The notes beneath the pieces are model-generated. The model was not told the DNA's origin. It saw nothing but the letters and a program-made list of their open reading frames with translations, and did no database searches. Source: Marinobacter litoralis (GTDB taxonomy: Bacteria; Pseudomonadota; Gammaproteobacteria; Pseudomonadales; Oleiphilaceae). Taken from it: DNA of 64,000 nucleotides. The position numbers were made by a program, and so were the translations under genes. Every line of letters starts with the position of its first letter. Position 1 is the stretch's first letter. The DNA lies in the NCBI RefSeq assembly GCF_016427555.1, contig NZ_JAELVS010000003.1, forward strand, positions 274,550-338,549. The letters run 5' to 3'. This document shows, in pieces, positions 6,579-14,873 of the stretch.

Positions 6579-8753
6579 TCAGACCTTGTGCTGAATATGC
6601 CAACACTGGTGAATCTTCTGATTCCGCTGGAAATCCTTATCCAAAGTGCTCGCCGTCACCTCTTTCACATCAAACTCCGCAGCCAGATCGTCATCCAGCT
6701 TAAACTTCCGGAAATTGTTGGAGAAAATCAGCAGACCATCGGAGGACAACCGCTCCATGCACTGGCGAACCATCACACCATGATCCCGCTGTATGTCCAA
6801 TACACCCGCCATACGGGCTGAGTTGGAGAAGGTCGGCGGGTCCATGAAGATCAGGTCAAAGGTTTGGTTCGCCGTGCGCTTGTCTGCCAACCACGCCAGG
6901 CAGTCAGCCTGCTCAACCACGTGCTTACGCGGGTCTGCGCCGTTCAGGGACAGGTTGTCCATCGCCCAGTTTACGTAGGTTTTCGACATATCCAGACTCA
7001 GTGAACGACTGGCACCGCCTACAGCGGCATGTACCGTTGCCGCGCCGGTGTAGCAGAACAAGTTCAGGAACCGCTGACCTTGCGCATGTTGCTGAATCCA
7101 ATGGCGCACAGGACGGTGATCCAGGAACAAACCGGTATCGAGATAGTCTTTCAGGTTAACCTTCAGCGTGCAGTTGTGTTCTTGCACATTGAAGTATTCG
7201 CCAGTTGCCGCTTGCTTCTCATATTGCTTGGTACCGGTCTGACGCTGGCGCTGTTTGCAGACCATGTCCTTCGGGTCGATATCCAGCACGTCCGGAATGA
7301 TCGCCAAAGCTTCAGCCAAGCGCTCCCGGGCGGCTCTTTCATCGATCGATTTCGGCGCCAGATATTCCTGAACGTGCACCCTGCCTTCATAAATATCGAT
7401 CGCCAGCGCGTATTCGGGCATATCGGCATCGTACAGGCGGTAGCAGCCAATATTCTGCTTTCTGACCCATTGCCCGATGGACTTCATGTTCTTCTTCAAG
7501 CGGTTCCGAAGCATTTCCGCCCGCTCCGCATTGACGATTCGCGGAACCACTTGGCCAGCGGCTGCTGGATCTCGCGGGGTTCTTGCGTTTTCAGTATTCA
7601 CTTCAAACAACAGCAATTGCGCCGGCAATTTTCCGTTAAAGAGTTTGTATTGCTTGAAGCTTCTAAGTCCCACAGACTTACCGAATTCCGGCGCGCCGGT
7701 GAACACACCCAGGCGCCATCCAGCCAGTTCACGCAGCGACACTTCGCCCAGGCTTTGGTAAAGCGCCGCAAGCACATTCCGCTCACTCAAACGCTCACCG
7801 TATGGGGGGTTCGTCAAAATCAGGCCCGTCTCCGCCCAGTCGTCGTGGCGCGCAAAGTCGCTCAACGAGCGTGGTTCAACCATTACGATACCTTCAAGTC
7901 CCGCCCGCTGAACGTTTCTCTGGGCGGTATCCAATACCCGGCTGTCCTGATCAAACCCGGCGAATGCGGGCACACGGCCCTGCTTCCCTTCGTGTGCACG
8001 GCGCTCCGCCTCTTGGCGAATGCCCAGCCACAGCTCGGGCTGGTGACCGGGCCACTTTTCGAACCCGAAACGCTCCTGGCGACGGCCCGGCGCAATATCC
8101 AGCGCCATCAAAGCGGCTTCGATCAACAGCGTGCCGGAACCACACATCGGATCGACAAAATCTCCGCCTGCTTCGGCGATCTCAGGCCAGCCAGCTCGCA
8201 ACAGAACGGCGGCGGCCAGGTTCTCTTTTAAGGGGGCCAAGCCCTGCTCTGTACGATAGCCCCGCATATGAAGGCTGTGACCACTGAGATCAATGCCAAC
8301 CGCCAAACGGCCACGGTTGAGCCGAGCCGAAATGGTCACATCCGGGTCTTTCTGGGCCACCGCCGGCCTTGGTGCACCAGCGCCACGAATGCTGTCTACG
8401 ATCCCGTCTTTAACTTTCTGAGCGCCGAATTGGGTGTTTCTGAGCGCTTCATTCTGACCAAGAAAATTCACCCGGAAGCTGCCACCCGCAGGAATATGAG
8501 CCTGCCAATCCATTCTCACGATGCCGTCGTAGAGTTCTTCCGCACTGCGAGCGTCCACCTCATCGATATGCAGGATCACCCTGTTGGCCAGCCGGGACCA
8601 CATACAAGCCCGATATCCGGCTTCCAGCTCACCCTCAACCCAGACACCCGCTGGTGCATTGCGCACAAGTGTGAGACCAAAAGCCTCCAACTCATCACCC
8701 AGGAGATACTCAACGCCCTTCGGGCAGGTTACAAAAAAGACATACTTGGACAA
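6579..8753 (-). CDS. rlmL: Bifunctional 23S rRNA methyltransferase RlmKL (m2G2445 / m7G2069)
   Basis: This enzyme methylates 23S rRNA at G2445 (N2, RlmL part) and G2069 (N7, RlmK part) during large-subunit assembly. The 724-residue product is close to the 702 of E. coli. An N-terminal THUMP region is followed by the RlmL SAM motif DPMCGSGTLLIEAA (about 200) and NPPYGERLSER (about 312). The RlmK half has LNLFCYTGAATVHAA (about 565) and FMDPPTFSNS (about 635). The start is decided by the ribosome binding site: AGGAG lies six bases before a TTG at 8753, while an earlier TTG at 8759 directly abuts it. The first residues are then MSKYVFFVTCPKG. It converges on the beta-barrel gene across repeat copy 2. 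Also called rlmKL. Confidence 0.95.
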   Translation of the reverse strand: MSKYVFFVTCPKGVEYLLGDELEAFGLTLVRNAPAGVWVEGELEAGYRACMWSRLANRVILHIDEVDARSAEELYDGIVRMDWQAHIPAGGSFRVNFLGQNEALRNTQFGAQKVKDGIVDSIRGAGAPRPAVAQKDPDVTISARLNRGRLAVGIDLSGHSLHMRGYRTEQGLAPLKENLAAAVLLRAGWPEIAEAGGDFVDPMCGSGTLLIEAALMALDIAPGRRQERFGFEKWPGHQPELWLGIRQEAERRAHEGKQGRVPAFAGFDQDSRVLDTAQRNVQRAGLEGIVMVEPRSLSDFARHDDWAETGLILTNPPYGERLSERNVLAALYQSLGEVSLRELAGWRLGVFTGAPEFGKSVGLRSFKQYKLFNGKLPAQLLLFEVNTENARTPRDPAAAGQVVPRIVNAERAEMLRNRLKKNMKSIGQWVRKQNIGCYRLYDADMPEYALAIDIYEGRVHVQEYLAPKSIDERAARERLAEALAIIPDVLDIDPKDMVCKQRQRQTGTKQYEKQAATGEYFNVQEHNCTLKVNLKDYLDTGLFLDHRPVRHWIQQHAQGQRFLNLFCYTGAATVHAAVGGASRSLSLDMSKTYVNWAMDNLSLNGADPRKHVVEQADCLAWLADKRTANQTFDLIFMDPPTFSNSARMAGVLDIQRDHGVMVRQCMERLSSDGLLIFSNNFRKFKLDDDLAAEFDVKEVTASTLDKDFQRNQKIHQCWHIQHKV

Positions 8754-9071
8754 AATCAACTCCTGGTTTTCGAGATAAAGCTGGTAAGCCGCTGGATTCG
8801 CAGCGAAAGCAAAAATGGCCTGCCATCAATAGTTCACAAAACTATAAAAAAGCATTCATATAGACGAAATCGTTAGTGTACTTCTCGGCAAGGTTCGTCT
8901 TACCTTGTACCTGACGCGTCGTTCTGGAAGCAACATTTAAAGCTTCCATCAACAGGATCCTGACTGCTCTGACCCAAGCTGGCAATAGTGGGTTGTCCCG
9001 GATGGGCACCAACGCCATGGTCACTGCAGATGTGTACACGCTTGTTCTGTTAATCCATAGTGAGGAACGGC
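8754..9071. other. Divergent intergenic region between rlmKL and rmf
   Basis: These 318 bases hold no convincing gene; an 88-codon minus-strand frame here resembles nothing known and overlaps rmf. The region must carry the promoters of rlmKL and rmf. An 8-bp palindrome GTGTACAC sits at 9032-9039, about 30 bases before the rmf start, but I cannot assign it. RMF genes are normally induced in stationary phase by ppGpp; no diagnostic site is visible. Confidence 0.5.
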
Positions 9072-9284
9072 ATGAAAAGACAGAAGAGAGACGTTTACGC
9101 TCGTGCATTCAAGCGAGGATACCTCGCTGGCGTGTCCGGAAAATCCAAAGACAGCTGCCCAGTCGATCAACCAGAAGCGCGCCAGGAATGGTTGAACGGG
9201 TGGCGAGAAGGCCGCACAGATAACTGGGAGGGCATGACCGGCGTTTCCGGCATCCACAAGTTAGCCAACGTAACTGCAACGTAA
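9072..9284 (+). CDS. rmf: Ribosome modulation factor
   Basis: RMF binds 70S ribosomes in stationary phase and dimerises them into inactive 100S particles. The product has 70 residues. It starts MKRQKRDVYARAFKRGYLAG and carries the conserved basic N-terminus, the GYxAGxxGKSKDSCP block and the WLNGWREGRTDNWEGM block that define the family. The ATG at 9072 is chosen because GAGGA lies six bases upstream; an ATG four codons earlier has no such site. Compared with the E. coli protein (55 residues), it has a slightly longer C-terminal tail (TGVSGIHKLANVTAT). It stands alone, divergent from rlmKL and convergent with pyrD. Confidence 0.95.
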   Translation: MKRQKRDVYARAFKRGYLAGVSGKSKDSCPVDQPEARQEWLNGWREGRTDNWEGMTGVSGIHKLANVTAT

Positions 9285-9298
9285 TTGCGGTGTTGGCC

Positions 9299-9327
9299 GA
9301 TCTCAGTTAGCTAGATCTGTTTTTTTT
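9299..9327 (+). terminator. Possible weak terminator of rmf
   Basis: A short stem (GATCT / AGATC, nine-base loop) is followed by TGTTTTTTTT. The stem is only five pairs, so the assignment rests mainly on the T-tract 15 bases after the rmf stop. Confidence 0.45.
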
Positions 9328-9429
9328 CACACTTTACCACGACAATTTGACGCAGTATTCCGAGCAACCAAAACGAGGCCACCCGCCTCGTACCATGCGA
9401 AGAAGCGCCACGGGGTTCATTTCCCGCAA

Positions 9430-9450
9430 AGGGCCCGCTAAGCGGGCCCT
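9430..9450. terminator. GC-rich hairpin downstream of pyrD
   Basis: The stem AGGGCCCGC / GCGGGCCCT with loop TAA or TTA lies just past the pyrD stop. The T-run after it on the minus strand is only three bases, so it could be a weak terminator or a 3' stabilising hairpin. Confidence 0.5.
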
Positions 9451-9456
9451 ACCATT

Positions 9457-10482
9457 TTATGCCTGCCGCGCTTTACGAACAGCCTCTACCGCATCACCAA
9501 TCAGCTTCGGCCCTTTATAGATAAACCCGGTGTAGATTTGCACCAGTTTAGCGCCCGCCCGGATTTTCTCAGCGGCACTCTCGGCATCTGTGATTCCACC
9601 CACTCCGATGATGGGGATACGGTCGCCCAGTTCCGCGTACAGTCCTGCGATCACTCTGACCGACGATTCACGCACCGGCGCCCCACTCAAACCACCAGCC
9701 TCTTGCTCGTGCTCATGGCCTTTAACCGCATCCCGGCTAATGGTCGTGTTGGTTGCAATCACGCCATCCAGCCCAGACTCCAGAAGCGCCGAAGCCACAA
9801 ACCGCACACCTTCATCATCCATGTCCGGAGCAATCTTCACCGCTATCGGCACGTAACGTCCGCTCGATTGATGACGGCGCGTTTGCTCGTCTTTGATTGC
9901 GTGCAACAACTGTTTTAACGAATCACCGAACTGAAGGTCGCGCAGGCCTGGCGTGTTGGGTGACGACACATTCACCGTAATGTAATCCGCGTAGTCATAA
10001 ACCGCTGCAATCCCCTTGCGATAGTCAGACTCAGACTGCTCGTTGGGCGTGTCTTTGTTTTTGCCGACGTTGATTCCAAGAATACCGTTGTAGCGCCGAT
10101 TCCGAACATTGCCAATCAAATGCTCGAGGCCTTCGTTATTGAAGCCCATCCGGTTAATAATGGCCTGGTGCTCCGGCAACCGAAACATCCGCGGTGTCGG
10201 GTTACCCGGTTGCGCTAACGGCGTGACAGTTCCCACTTCGATGAACCCGAACCCCAAAGCTCCCAATGCGTCCAAATGGTCCGCATTTTTGTCGAGCCCG
10301 GCAGCAAGGCCTACCGGATTTGGGAAGTCCAGCCCCATCACATTGATCGGGCATGGATCGGGTTGGCGTGTGAACAGGTACAGCGCGCCCACTTTCTTGG
10401 CAACGTCAAGGCCCTTCAAGGCCACGTTGTGTGCCTGTTCTGGCGGTAACCGAAACAACAGATTTCTAAGAACGGGGTACAT
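9457..10482 (-). CDS. pyrD: Dihydroorotate dehydrogenase (quinone), class 2
   Basis: This membrane-associated flavoenzyme oxidises dihydroorotate to orotate, passing electrons to quinone, in pyrimidine synthesis. The product has 341 residues, normal for class 2. The amphipathic N-terminal extension MYPVLRNLLFRLPPEQAHNVAL is the membrane/quinone tunnel. Further on come GLAAGLDKNADHLDALG (FMN region), EVGTVTPLAQPGNPTPRMFRL, NRMGFNNEG, and NVSSPNTPGLRDLQ with the class 2 catalytic Ser. FMN phosphate binding is by GVGGI and QIYTGFIYKGP. The ATG at 10482 has AAGGAG seven bases upstream; an extension to 10536 is not needed. The upstream DNA has possible DnaA and LacI-type sites. pyrF lies 8 kb away in another operon. 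Confidence 0.96.
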   Translation of the reverse strand: MYPVLRNLLFRLPPEQAHNVALKGLDVAKKVGALYLFTRQPDPCPINVMGLDFPNPVGLAAGLDKNADHLDALGALGFGFIEVGTVTPLAQPGNPTPRMFRLPEHQAIINRMGFNNEGLEHLIGNVRNRRYNGILGINVGKNKDTPNEQSESDYRKGIAAVYDYADYITVNVSSPNTPGLRDLQFGDSLKQLLHAIKDEQTRRHQSSGRYVPIAVKIAPDMDDEGVRFVASALLESGLDGVIATNTTISRDAVKGHEHEQEAGGLSGAPVRESSVRVIAGLYAELGDRIPIIGVGGITDAESAAEKIRAGAKLVQIYTGFIYKGPKLIGDAVEAVRKARQA

Positions 10483-10590
10483 CAGAAAACTCCTTGCAAG
10501 CGGTGGCAGGAGTATACCGGAAGTTTTCCACACCATCTCCCCGAACCGGCAAATGTCGCCAAAAGCCGCATGCTGTCGAGGCTTCCGAGG

Positions 10591-10625
10591 TTTTCCACGA
10601 AATCTGTGGATAACTCTGTTGATAA
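10591..10625 (-). promoter_or_regulatory. Cluster of DnaA-box-like 9-mers upstream of pyrD
   Basis: On the minus strand there is an exact DnaA box TTATCCACA (10605-10613) and a close match TTATCAACA (10617-10625), exactly 12 bases apart and in the same orientation. A third related 9-mer, TTTTCCACG, lies on the plus strand at 10591-10599. An AT-rich stretch follows at about 10670-10760. The pattern resembles a DnaA-binding cluster. Whether it regulates pyrD, titrates DnaA, or is chance cannot be decided here. Confidence 0.45.
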
Positions 10626-10632
10626 GCGCGGG

Positions 10633-10644
10633 GCAAACGTTTCC
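10633..10644. promoter_or_regulatory. Possible LacI/PurR-type operator upstream of pyrD
   Basis: GCAAACGTTTCC has the central-CG palindrome AAACGTTT of PurR and related LacI-family operators. In E. coli PurR represses pyrD. The site is 150 bases from the pyrD start, which is far, and I do not know that this organism has PurR, so this is a suggestion only. Confidence 0.3.
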
Positions 10645-10883
10645 AAGCCTTGATTACTGCGCCAGCCTACAAATTGATCATTTTTTGACCAGCATTTTAA
10701 TCCTTTATTTTCAACTAGTTACAAATATTGAAATAGGAATTGACTAAAAGCGTAACCTAATGGTAGCTAACGATACATATTTCAATGTGTGCATAAAACA
10801 GAAGGACATTTCGAGTTTTGCAAGCCCTTTTTTTAATTTTTGGGGCTATACTGGCGCCAAGCATTGCTATGGAGCCCACGCGA

Positions 10884-12053
10884 ATGGATACCACTTCAAT
10901 AGGCCAGCCGAACCCTGAGCGCGACCTCGAAGCCGAAAAGCACGCGGCCTCCAAAGTCACTCTCATTGGCATGGTCCTCGACGGCTTTCTCGGGCTGATC
11001 AAAGTTATCGCCGGTATCCTGTTCCACTCCCATGCCTTGGTGGTCGATGGCATTCACTCGTTTACAGATGTTGCATCAGACTGGGTGGTGCTTATCGTTA
11101 TGCGCTTGTCGCGCAAAGGTCCCGATGACGACCACCCTTACGGCCATCAACGAATAGAAACCCTCGGCACACTGGTATTGGGAAGTTTATTGATCGCCGT
11201 AGGGGCTGCGCTGGCTTGGGAAAACATACTGCGCTTGGTAGAGCAGGAAGAGCTTTACGTACCGGGGTGGCCAGTACTGGTTGCGGCAACCGTCTCGGTG
11301 TTGAGCAAAGAATGGATTTTCCGCTATACCCGGCACGTTGGTCTCGCTATTCGTTCCGATTTAATCGTCGCCAATGCCTGGCACAGCCGCACCGACGCTA
11401 TTTCATCGGTGGTCGTGTTGCTTTCAACCGCCGGAGCAATGCTCGGGGTGGTCTGGCTTGACACAGTCGCGGCGGTCGCCGTCGCGATCATCATTATCCA
11501 CATCGGCTGGAAATTCACCTGGGACAGCGTCAAAGAACTGATCGATACCGGCTTATCCAAAGAAGATACCGAAAAACTCCGCGCCATCGCCCTGGCAACG
11601 CCCGGCGTTAGAAATGTCCATGAATTGCGAAGCCGACGCATGGGCCAGGACATTCTGCTCGATATTGATCTGGTGGTACGCCCTGAAATCAGCGTCTCCG
11701 AAGGCCATCAAATCGGCCTCAAGGTCGTGACTAATATGCGCGAAGCGGTCGACAACATCCAGGACATCAACTTTCACATTGATGCCGAGAACGACGAGGC
11801 GATCCCCTCATTAAATGAACCGGGACTGCCATCAAGGGAAGAAATACGTTCGCTACTTACCGAAGCCTTGGGTGAGCTGCCGCCCCATAGCCGGCTGGGG
11901 CTACACTACCTGGAAAAAAAGGTTCATCTTGAGATCTTTCTGGACGAAGAACAGCCCGTTCCCGAGCTGACCCCGCAAGGGGTTCAGACCGCTCTTTCGA
12001 ATGCGCCCTGGCTGGGCAGTGTCCGGATTTGGATGGCGGCCGAATCCGGGTAA
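10884..12053 (+). CDS. Cation diffusion facilitator (CDF) family transporter
   Basis: This is an inner-membrane exporter of divalent metals (Zn, Fe, Mn or Co) by proton antiport. The 389-residue protein has the CDF core with helix-2 metal motif HALVVDGIHSFTDVASD, the loop DDDHPYGHQRIETL, and helix-5 site WHSRTDAISS. A cytoplasmic domain follows, with an unusually long C-terminal extension of about 90 residues after the standard dimerisation domain. The helix-2 to helix-5 pattern HxxxD plus HxxxD suggests Zn or Fe specificity, but this is not certain. The ATG at 10884 has GGAG nine bases upstream; an in-frame ATG at 10869 and a TTG at 10818 are alternatives, the latter lying upstream of the likely -10. 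It converges on the ATP-grasp gene with only five bases between stops. Confidence 0.9.
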   Translation: MDTTSIGQPNPERDLEAEKHAASKVTLIGMVLDGFLGLIKVIAGILFHSHALVVDGIHSFTDVASDWVVLIVMRLSRKGPDDDHPYGHQRIETLGTLVLGSLLIAVGAALAWENILRLVEQEELYVPGWPVLVAATVSVLSKEWIFRYTRHVGLAIRSDLIVANAWHSRTDAISSVVVLLSTAGAMLGVVWLDTVAAVAVAIIIIHIGWKFTWDSVKELIDTGLSKEDTEKLRAIALATPGVRNVHELRSRRMGQDILLDIDLVVRPEISVSEGHQIGLKVVTNMREAVDNIQDINFHIDAENDEAIPSLNEPGLPSREEIRSLLTEALGELPPHSRLGLHYLEKKVHLEIFLDEEQPVPELTPQGVQTALSNAPWLGSVRIWMAAESG

Positions 12054-12058
12054 AGTTC

Positions 12059-13558
12059 CTACCGACGCCGCTTTGCTTCCATACGGGACAGGAATTCCTG
12101 CATGACCAATGTATAGAGTTCGCCCCCGAGAAACTTGTCCTCAACCCCGGAATCGATACTGGGGTTATCGTTCACCTCGATCACCGCAACCCGGTTGCCG
12201 GCCTGTTTGATATCGACGCCATAGAGACCGTTCCCAATCAGGCGAGTCGCATTCAGAGCAGCTTGAATGACATTTCTGGGCACCTCATAGGTCGGCATCG
12301 TCTCGAAATCGCCACTTTCAACCGCGGCACCGCCATGCTGATAAATTTGCCAATGCCCTTTCACCATCATGTACTTGCAAGCATAGATTGCACGGCCTCC
12401 CAATACGCCTATACGCCAGTCGTAGTCGGTATAGAAATACTCTTGGGCCAACACCAATGCTGACTGCCTGAACAATTCTTTCAAACCAGCTTTTAACTCC
12501 GCTTCATCTTTGGCTTTGGCGACACCGCGCGAGAACGCGCCATCGGGAATTTTTATGACCACCGGGAAGCCTAATTCACTTACTACCTGCTCGGCCGCAT
12601 CCGTCTGGCCTTTGGAAAGAATCAGCGTCTTGGGTGTCGGTACTTTGTTGTTTTTCAGCAAGTCCGCGAGGAACACTTTATTGGTGCAGCGCAGAATAGA
12701 CACGGGATCATCGATCACCACCAAACCTTCGGCCTCCGCCTTTCGCGCAAAGCGGTAGGTGTGATGATCAATCGCTGTGGTTTCCCGAATAAACAAGCCA
12801 TCGAATTCCGGAAGCCGCATATAGTCCCGGCGAGTAATTCGTTCAACATTAATACCCAGTTTACGCCCTGCACTCTCGAACCTTTTAAGCGCAGCTTCAT
12901 CGCTCGGCGGCATTTCCTCATCAGGATTGACTAACATGGCAAGATCAAAACGATAGTGCCGACGGGTTTTCGGTTTGCGCCACACCATGCTGCTAAACCG
13001 ATCCAAAGCTGCGGCAAACAGATCCTGCTCGCGGTCACTCAGATCCGCGGGGCAAGCCGGCTTCATGGATTCGATTTGCCACTGCTTTCGATGACGGAAT
13101 ACCACTTCGAGAATGGGACAAGGTAAACGCTCAAACAGAGCACGAGCGGCGGGCTTGAGCTCTGCATGTTCGGCCTGTCCAAAGTACGTGCGCACCCGAA
13201 CTTCGTGGGTCGCCGCCCGCTCATCTGTCGCCGGATCGATCTCCTGAGCTTCGTTTTCCAGCCACTGAATAACACTGGAGTCCAACTCTCCGAGCTCAAG
13301 GGAAAACAAGCCTTTCCGCCCCAGATCGTTCAACGTCATTACAGACGGCACCACGTGGTGCCCCCGGGCTTCCGCCAACAAAGAACAGTAATAACCCCGG
13401 CTCAGATACCGGGCACTCTGGCACAGGTTGATTACCCGCACCCGGCTGTTAGAAGGAGCGGCAAATTTCAGGTACTGCTCAAAGGTGAGCACATCTTCAC
13501 TCGGATAGTAGGGTGCCCAATCTTTCTCACGATCCACAACAATCAACAAACGGGACAT
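12059..13558 (-). CDS. RimK-like ATP-grasp ligase with N-terminal RLAN domain
   Basis: This is a predicted ATP-dependent carboxylate-amine ligase, forming an amide or peptide bond through an acyl-phosphate. The 499-residue product starts MSRLLIVVDREKDWAPYYPS, typical of the RimK-like ATP-grasp N-terminal (RLAN) domain, covering about 1-200. The ATP-grasp part is at about 270-495, with FPVVIKIPDGAFSRGVAK (ATP-binding loop), VLAQEYFYTDYDWRIGVL, and the metal-binding GVDIKQ...VIEVNDNPSID. The start ATG at 13558 follows GGAGGAAAG. The neighbour on the other strand is a GNAT-C39 peptidase fusion whose gene starts 199 bases away. Linkage of RLAN ligases with such peptidase/acetyltransferase genes has been noted in comparative genomics of ATP-grasp amidoligases. 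The product made is unknown. Confidence 0.87.
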   Translation of the reverse strand: MSRLLIVVDREKDWAPYYPSEDVLTFEQYLKFAAPSNSRVRVINLCQSARYLSRGYYCSLLAEARGHHVVPSVMTLNDLGRKGLFSLELGELDSSVIQWLENEAQEIDPATDERAATHEVRVRTYFGQAEHAELKPAARALFERLPCPILEVVFRHRKQWQIESMKPACPADLSDREQDLFAAALDRFSSMVWRKPKTRRHYRFDLAMLVNPDEEMPPSDEAALKRFESAGRKLGINVERITRRDYMRLPEFDGLFIRETTAIDHHTYRFARKAEAEGLVVIDDPVSILRCTNKVFLADLLKNNKVPTPKTLILSKGQTDAAEQVVSELGFPVVIKIPDGAFSRGVAKAKDEAELKAGLKELFRQSALVLAQEYFYTDYDWRIGVLGGRAIYACKYMMVKGHWQIYQHGGAAVESGDFETMPTYEVPRNVIQAALNATRLIGNGLYGVDIKQAGNRVAVIEVNDNPSIDSGVEDKFLGGELYTLVMQEFLSRMEAKRRR

Positions 13559-13757
13559 AGCAGGCTTTCCTCCCTGAAGGTTCAGCCGGATAATTAGCGC
13601 AACAATACGCCGCTGCAGGGTCCCCCACAATCATCCATTGATGAGTGCTTTTACGCATCCTTCCGCGCTACCCGATGCCCCCTGTCTCTACCATAATAGC
13701 TGCAGAGGGAGCCCTTCTGGCCTCCCGGTCTTTTGTGCGCCCCGGGACACAACCATC

Positions 13758-14873
13758 ATGCAAGATGTACTGCTAAGACAAGCCGTCGCAGGCGACCTGA
13801 AAAACCTTGTCGAGCTTGAAAACCGTTGCTTTACCGAAGACCGTATTTCCCGGCGGAGTTTCCGGCGTTTTCTGGAAGTACCCCGAGACCGACTGATCGT
13901 TGCGGAGCTGGGTTCCGATCTGGCGGGCTACTGCCTGGTTCTGATGAATGCCGCGACCCGTCTCGCCAGAATCTATTCCATTGCGGTTTCTCCGAATGCC
14001 CGGGGAAAAGGTGTCGGAGAAAAACTGATCAAAGCGGCAGAAAAAGAAGCGTCCGATGCCGACCGCATTATCATGCGTCTTGAGGTGCGGGAAGATAACA
14101 CCGGTGCCATCAACCTCTATCGACGCCTGGGTTACCGACAGTTCGGCACATACCGCGATTACTATGAAGATCATGGCACCGCGCTGCGATTTGAGCGACG
14201 TATTCTTTACTACGAGCCTGCCCGGGAGATTCTACCGGTGCCTTATTACCCGCAGACTACCGAATTTACCTGCGGTCCATCGGCGCTGATGATGGCTCTG
14301 TCGGCGCTGGATGAGCGTCAGCCGTTAACCACCCTTGAAGAGCTGAAAATCTGGCGCGAAGCCACCATGATTTTCATGCTCTCGGGTCATGGTGGCTGTG
14401 GCCCCCACGGCCTCGCACTGTCCGCCTGGAACCGCGGCTTTCAAGCCAGCGCCTGGATCAGTCAGGAGGGCGCTCTGTTCAAAGACACCGTACGTAACGA
14501 CGATAAAAAGCGGGTACTGGAACTGGTGCATGAGGGGTTTCTGCACGACATAGGGCAAACCGGCATCCAGATTCACCACAACCCGCTAACGCTAGAGGCG
14601 ATGGAAGATGCCCTACTCAGAGGCGAGATACCGGTCATTCTCATCAGCACCTGGCAACTGAACCGTAGCCGAGTACCTCACTGGGTGACTGTTTGCGCCA
14701 TCGATGAGGATTTCGTGTATCTGCACGACCCGGAGATCGACATAGAGGAAGGCGAAACTGTGGCCGACAAGCAATATTTACCAATCGACAAACGGGTGTT
14801 TAGCAAGATCTCGCGTTACGGCCGCAACCAGCCGCTGCAAGCAGCGGTGATTGTCGGCCCGCCAAGAGCATAA
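13758..14873 (+). CDS. GNAT acetyltransferase fused to a C39-like cysteine peptidase domain
   Basis: The 371-residue protein has two domains. Residues 1-150 are a GNAT acetyltransferase: the acetyl-CoA loop ARGKGVGEKLI at about 82-92 and NTGAINLYRRLGYRQFG at about 118-134. Residues 160-371 form a papain-like C39-type domain: TTEFTCGPSALMMA carries the likely nucleophile Cys, VPHWVTVCAID the His, and YLHDPE the Asp. It has no signal peptide, so it acts in the cytoplasm. I start at the ATG at 13758, which begins the GNAT fold; the frame is open upstream without domain similarity. The stop at 14873 directly abuts the converging uvrB stop. Together with the divergent ATP-grasp ligase it probably makes, trims or modifies a peptide; that role is inference. 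Confidence 0.88.
   Translation: MQDVLLRQAVAGDLKNLVELENRCFTEDRISRRSFRRFLEVPRDRLIVAELGSDLAGYCLVLMNAATRLARIYSIAVSPNARGKGVGEKLIKAAEKEASDADRIIMRLEVREDNTGAINLYRRLGYRQFGTYRDYYEDHGTALRFERRILYYEPAREILPVPYYPQTTEFTCGPSALMMALSALDERQPLTTLEELKIWREATMIFMLSGHGGCGPHGLALSAWNRGFQASAWISQEGALFKDTVRNDDKKRVLELVHEGFLHDIGQTGIQIHHNPLTLEAMEDALLRGEIPVILISTWQLNRSRVPHWVTVCAIDEDFVYLHDPEIDIEEGETVADKQYLPIDKRVFSKISRYGRNQPLQAAVIVGPPRA

Larger units (their letters stand above)
10483..10883. other. Divergent regulatory region between pyrD and the CDF transporter gene
   Basis: These 401 bases contain no gene. The half nearer pyrD is of ordinary composition and carries the DnaA-like and PurR-like sites. Bases 10670-10810 are AT-rich. 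A -10-like TATACT lies at 10847-10852, which would start transcription near 10859 and supports a start codon for the CDF gene downstream of that point. Confidence 0.55.

Noticed and set aside
7029..8231. A 400-codon open frame on the plus strand inside rlmKL
   Set aside because: It lies opposite conserved methyltransferase motifs, has no recognisable domain, and its composition is that of an antisense shadow.
8842..9108. An 88-codon minus-strand frame between rlmKL and rmf
   Set aside because: It overlaps the start of rmf, has no ribosome binding site, and resembles no protein I know.
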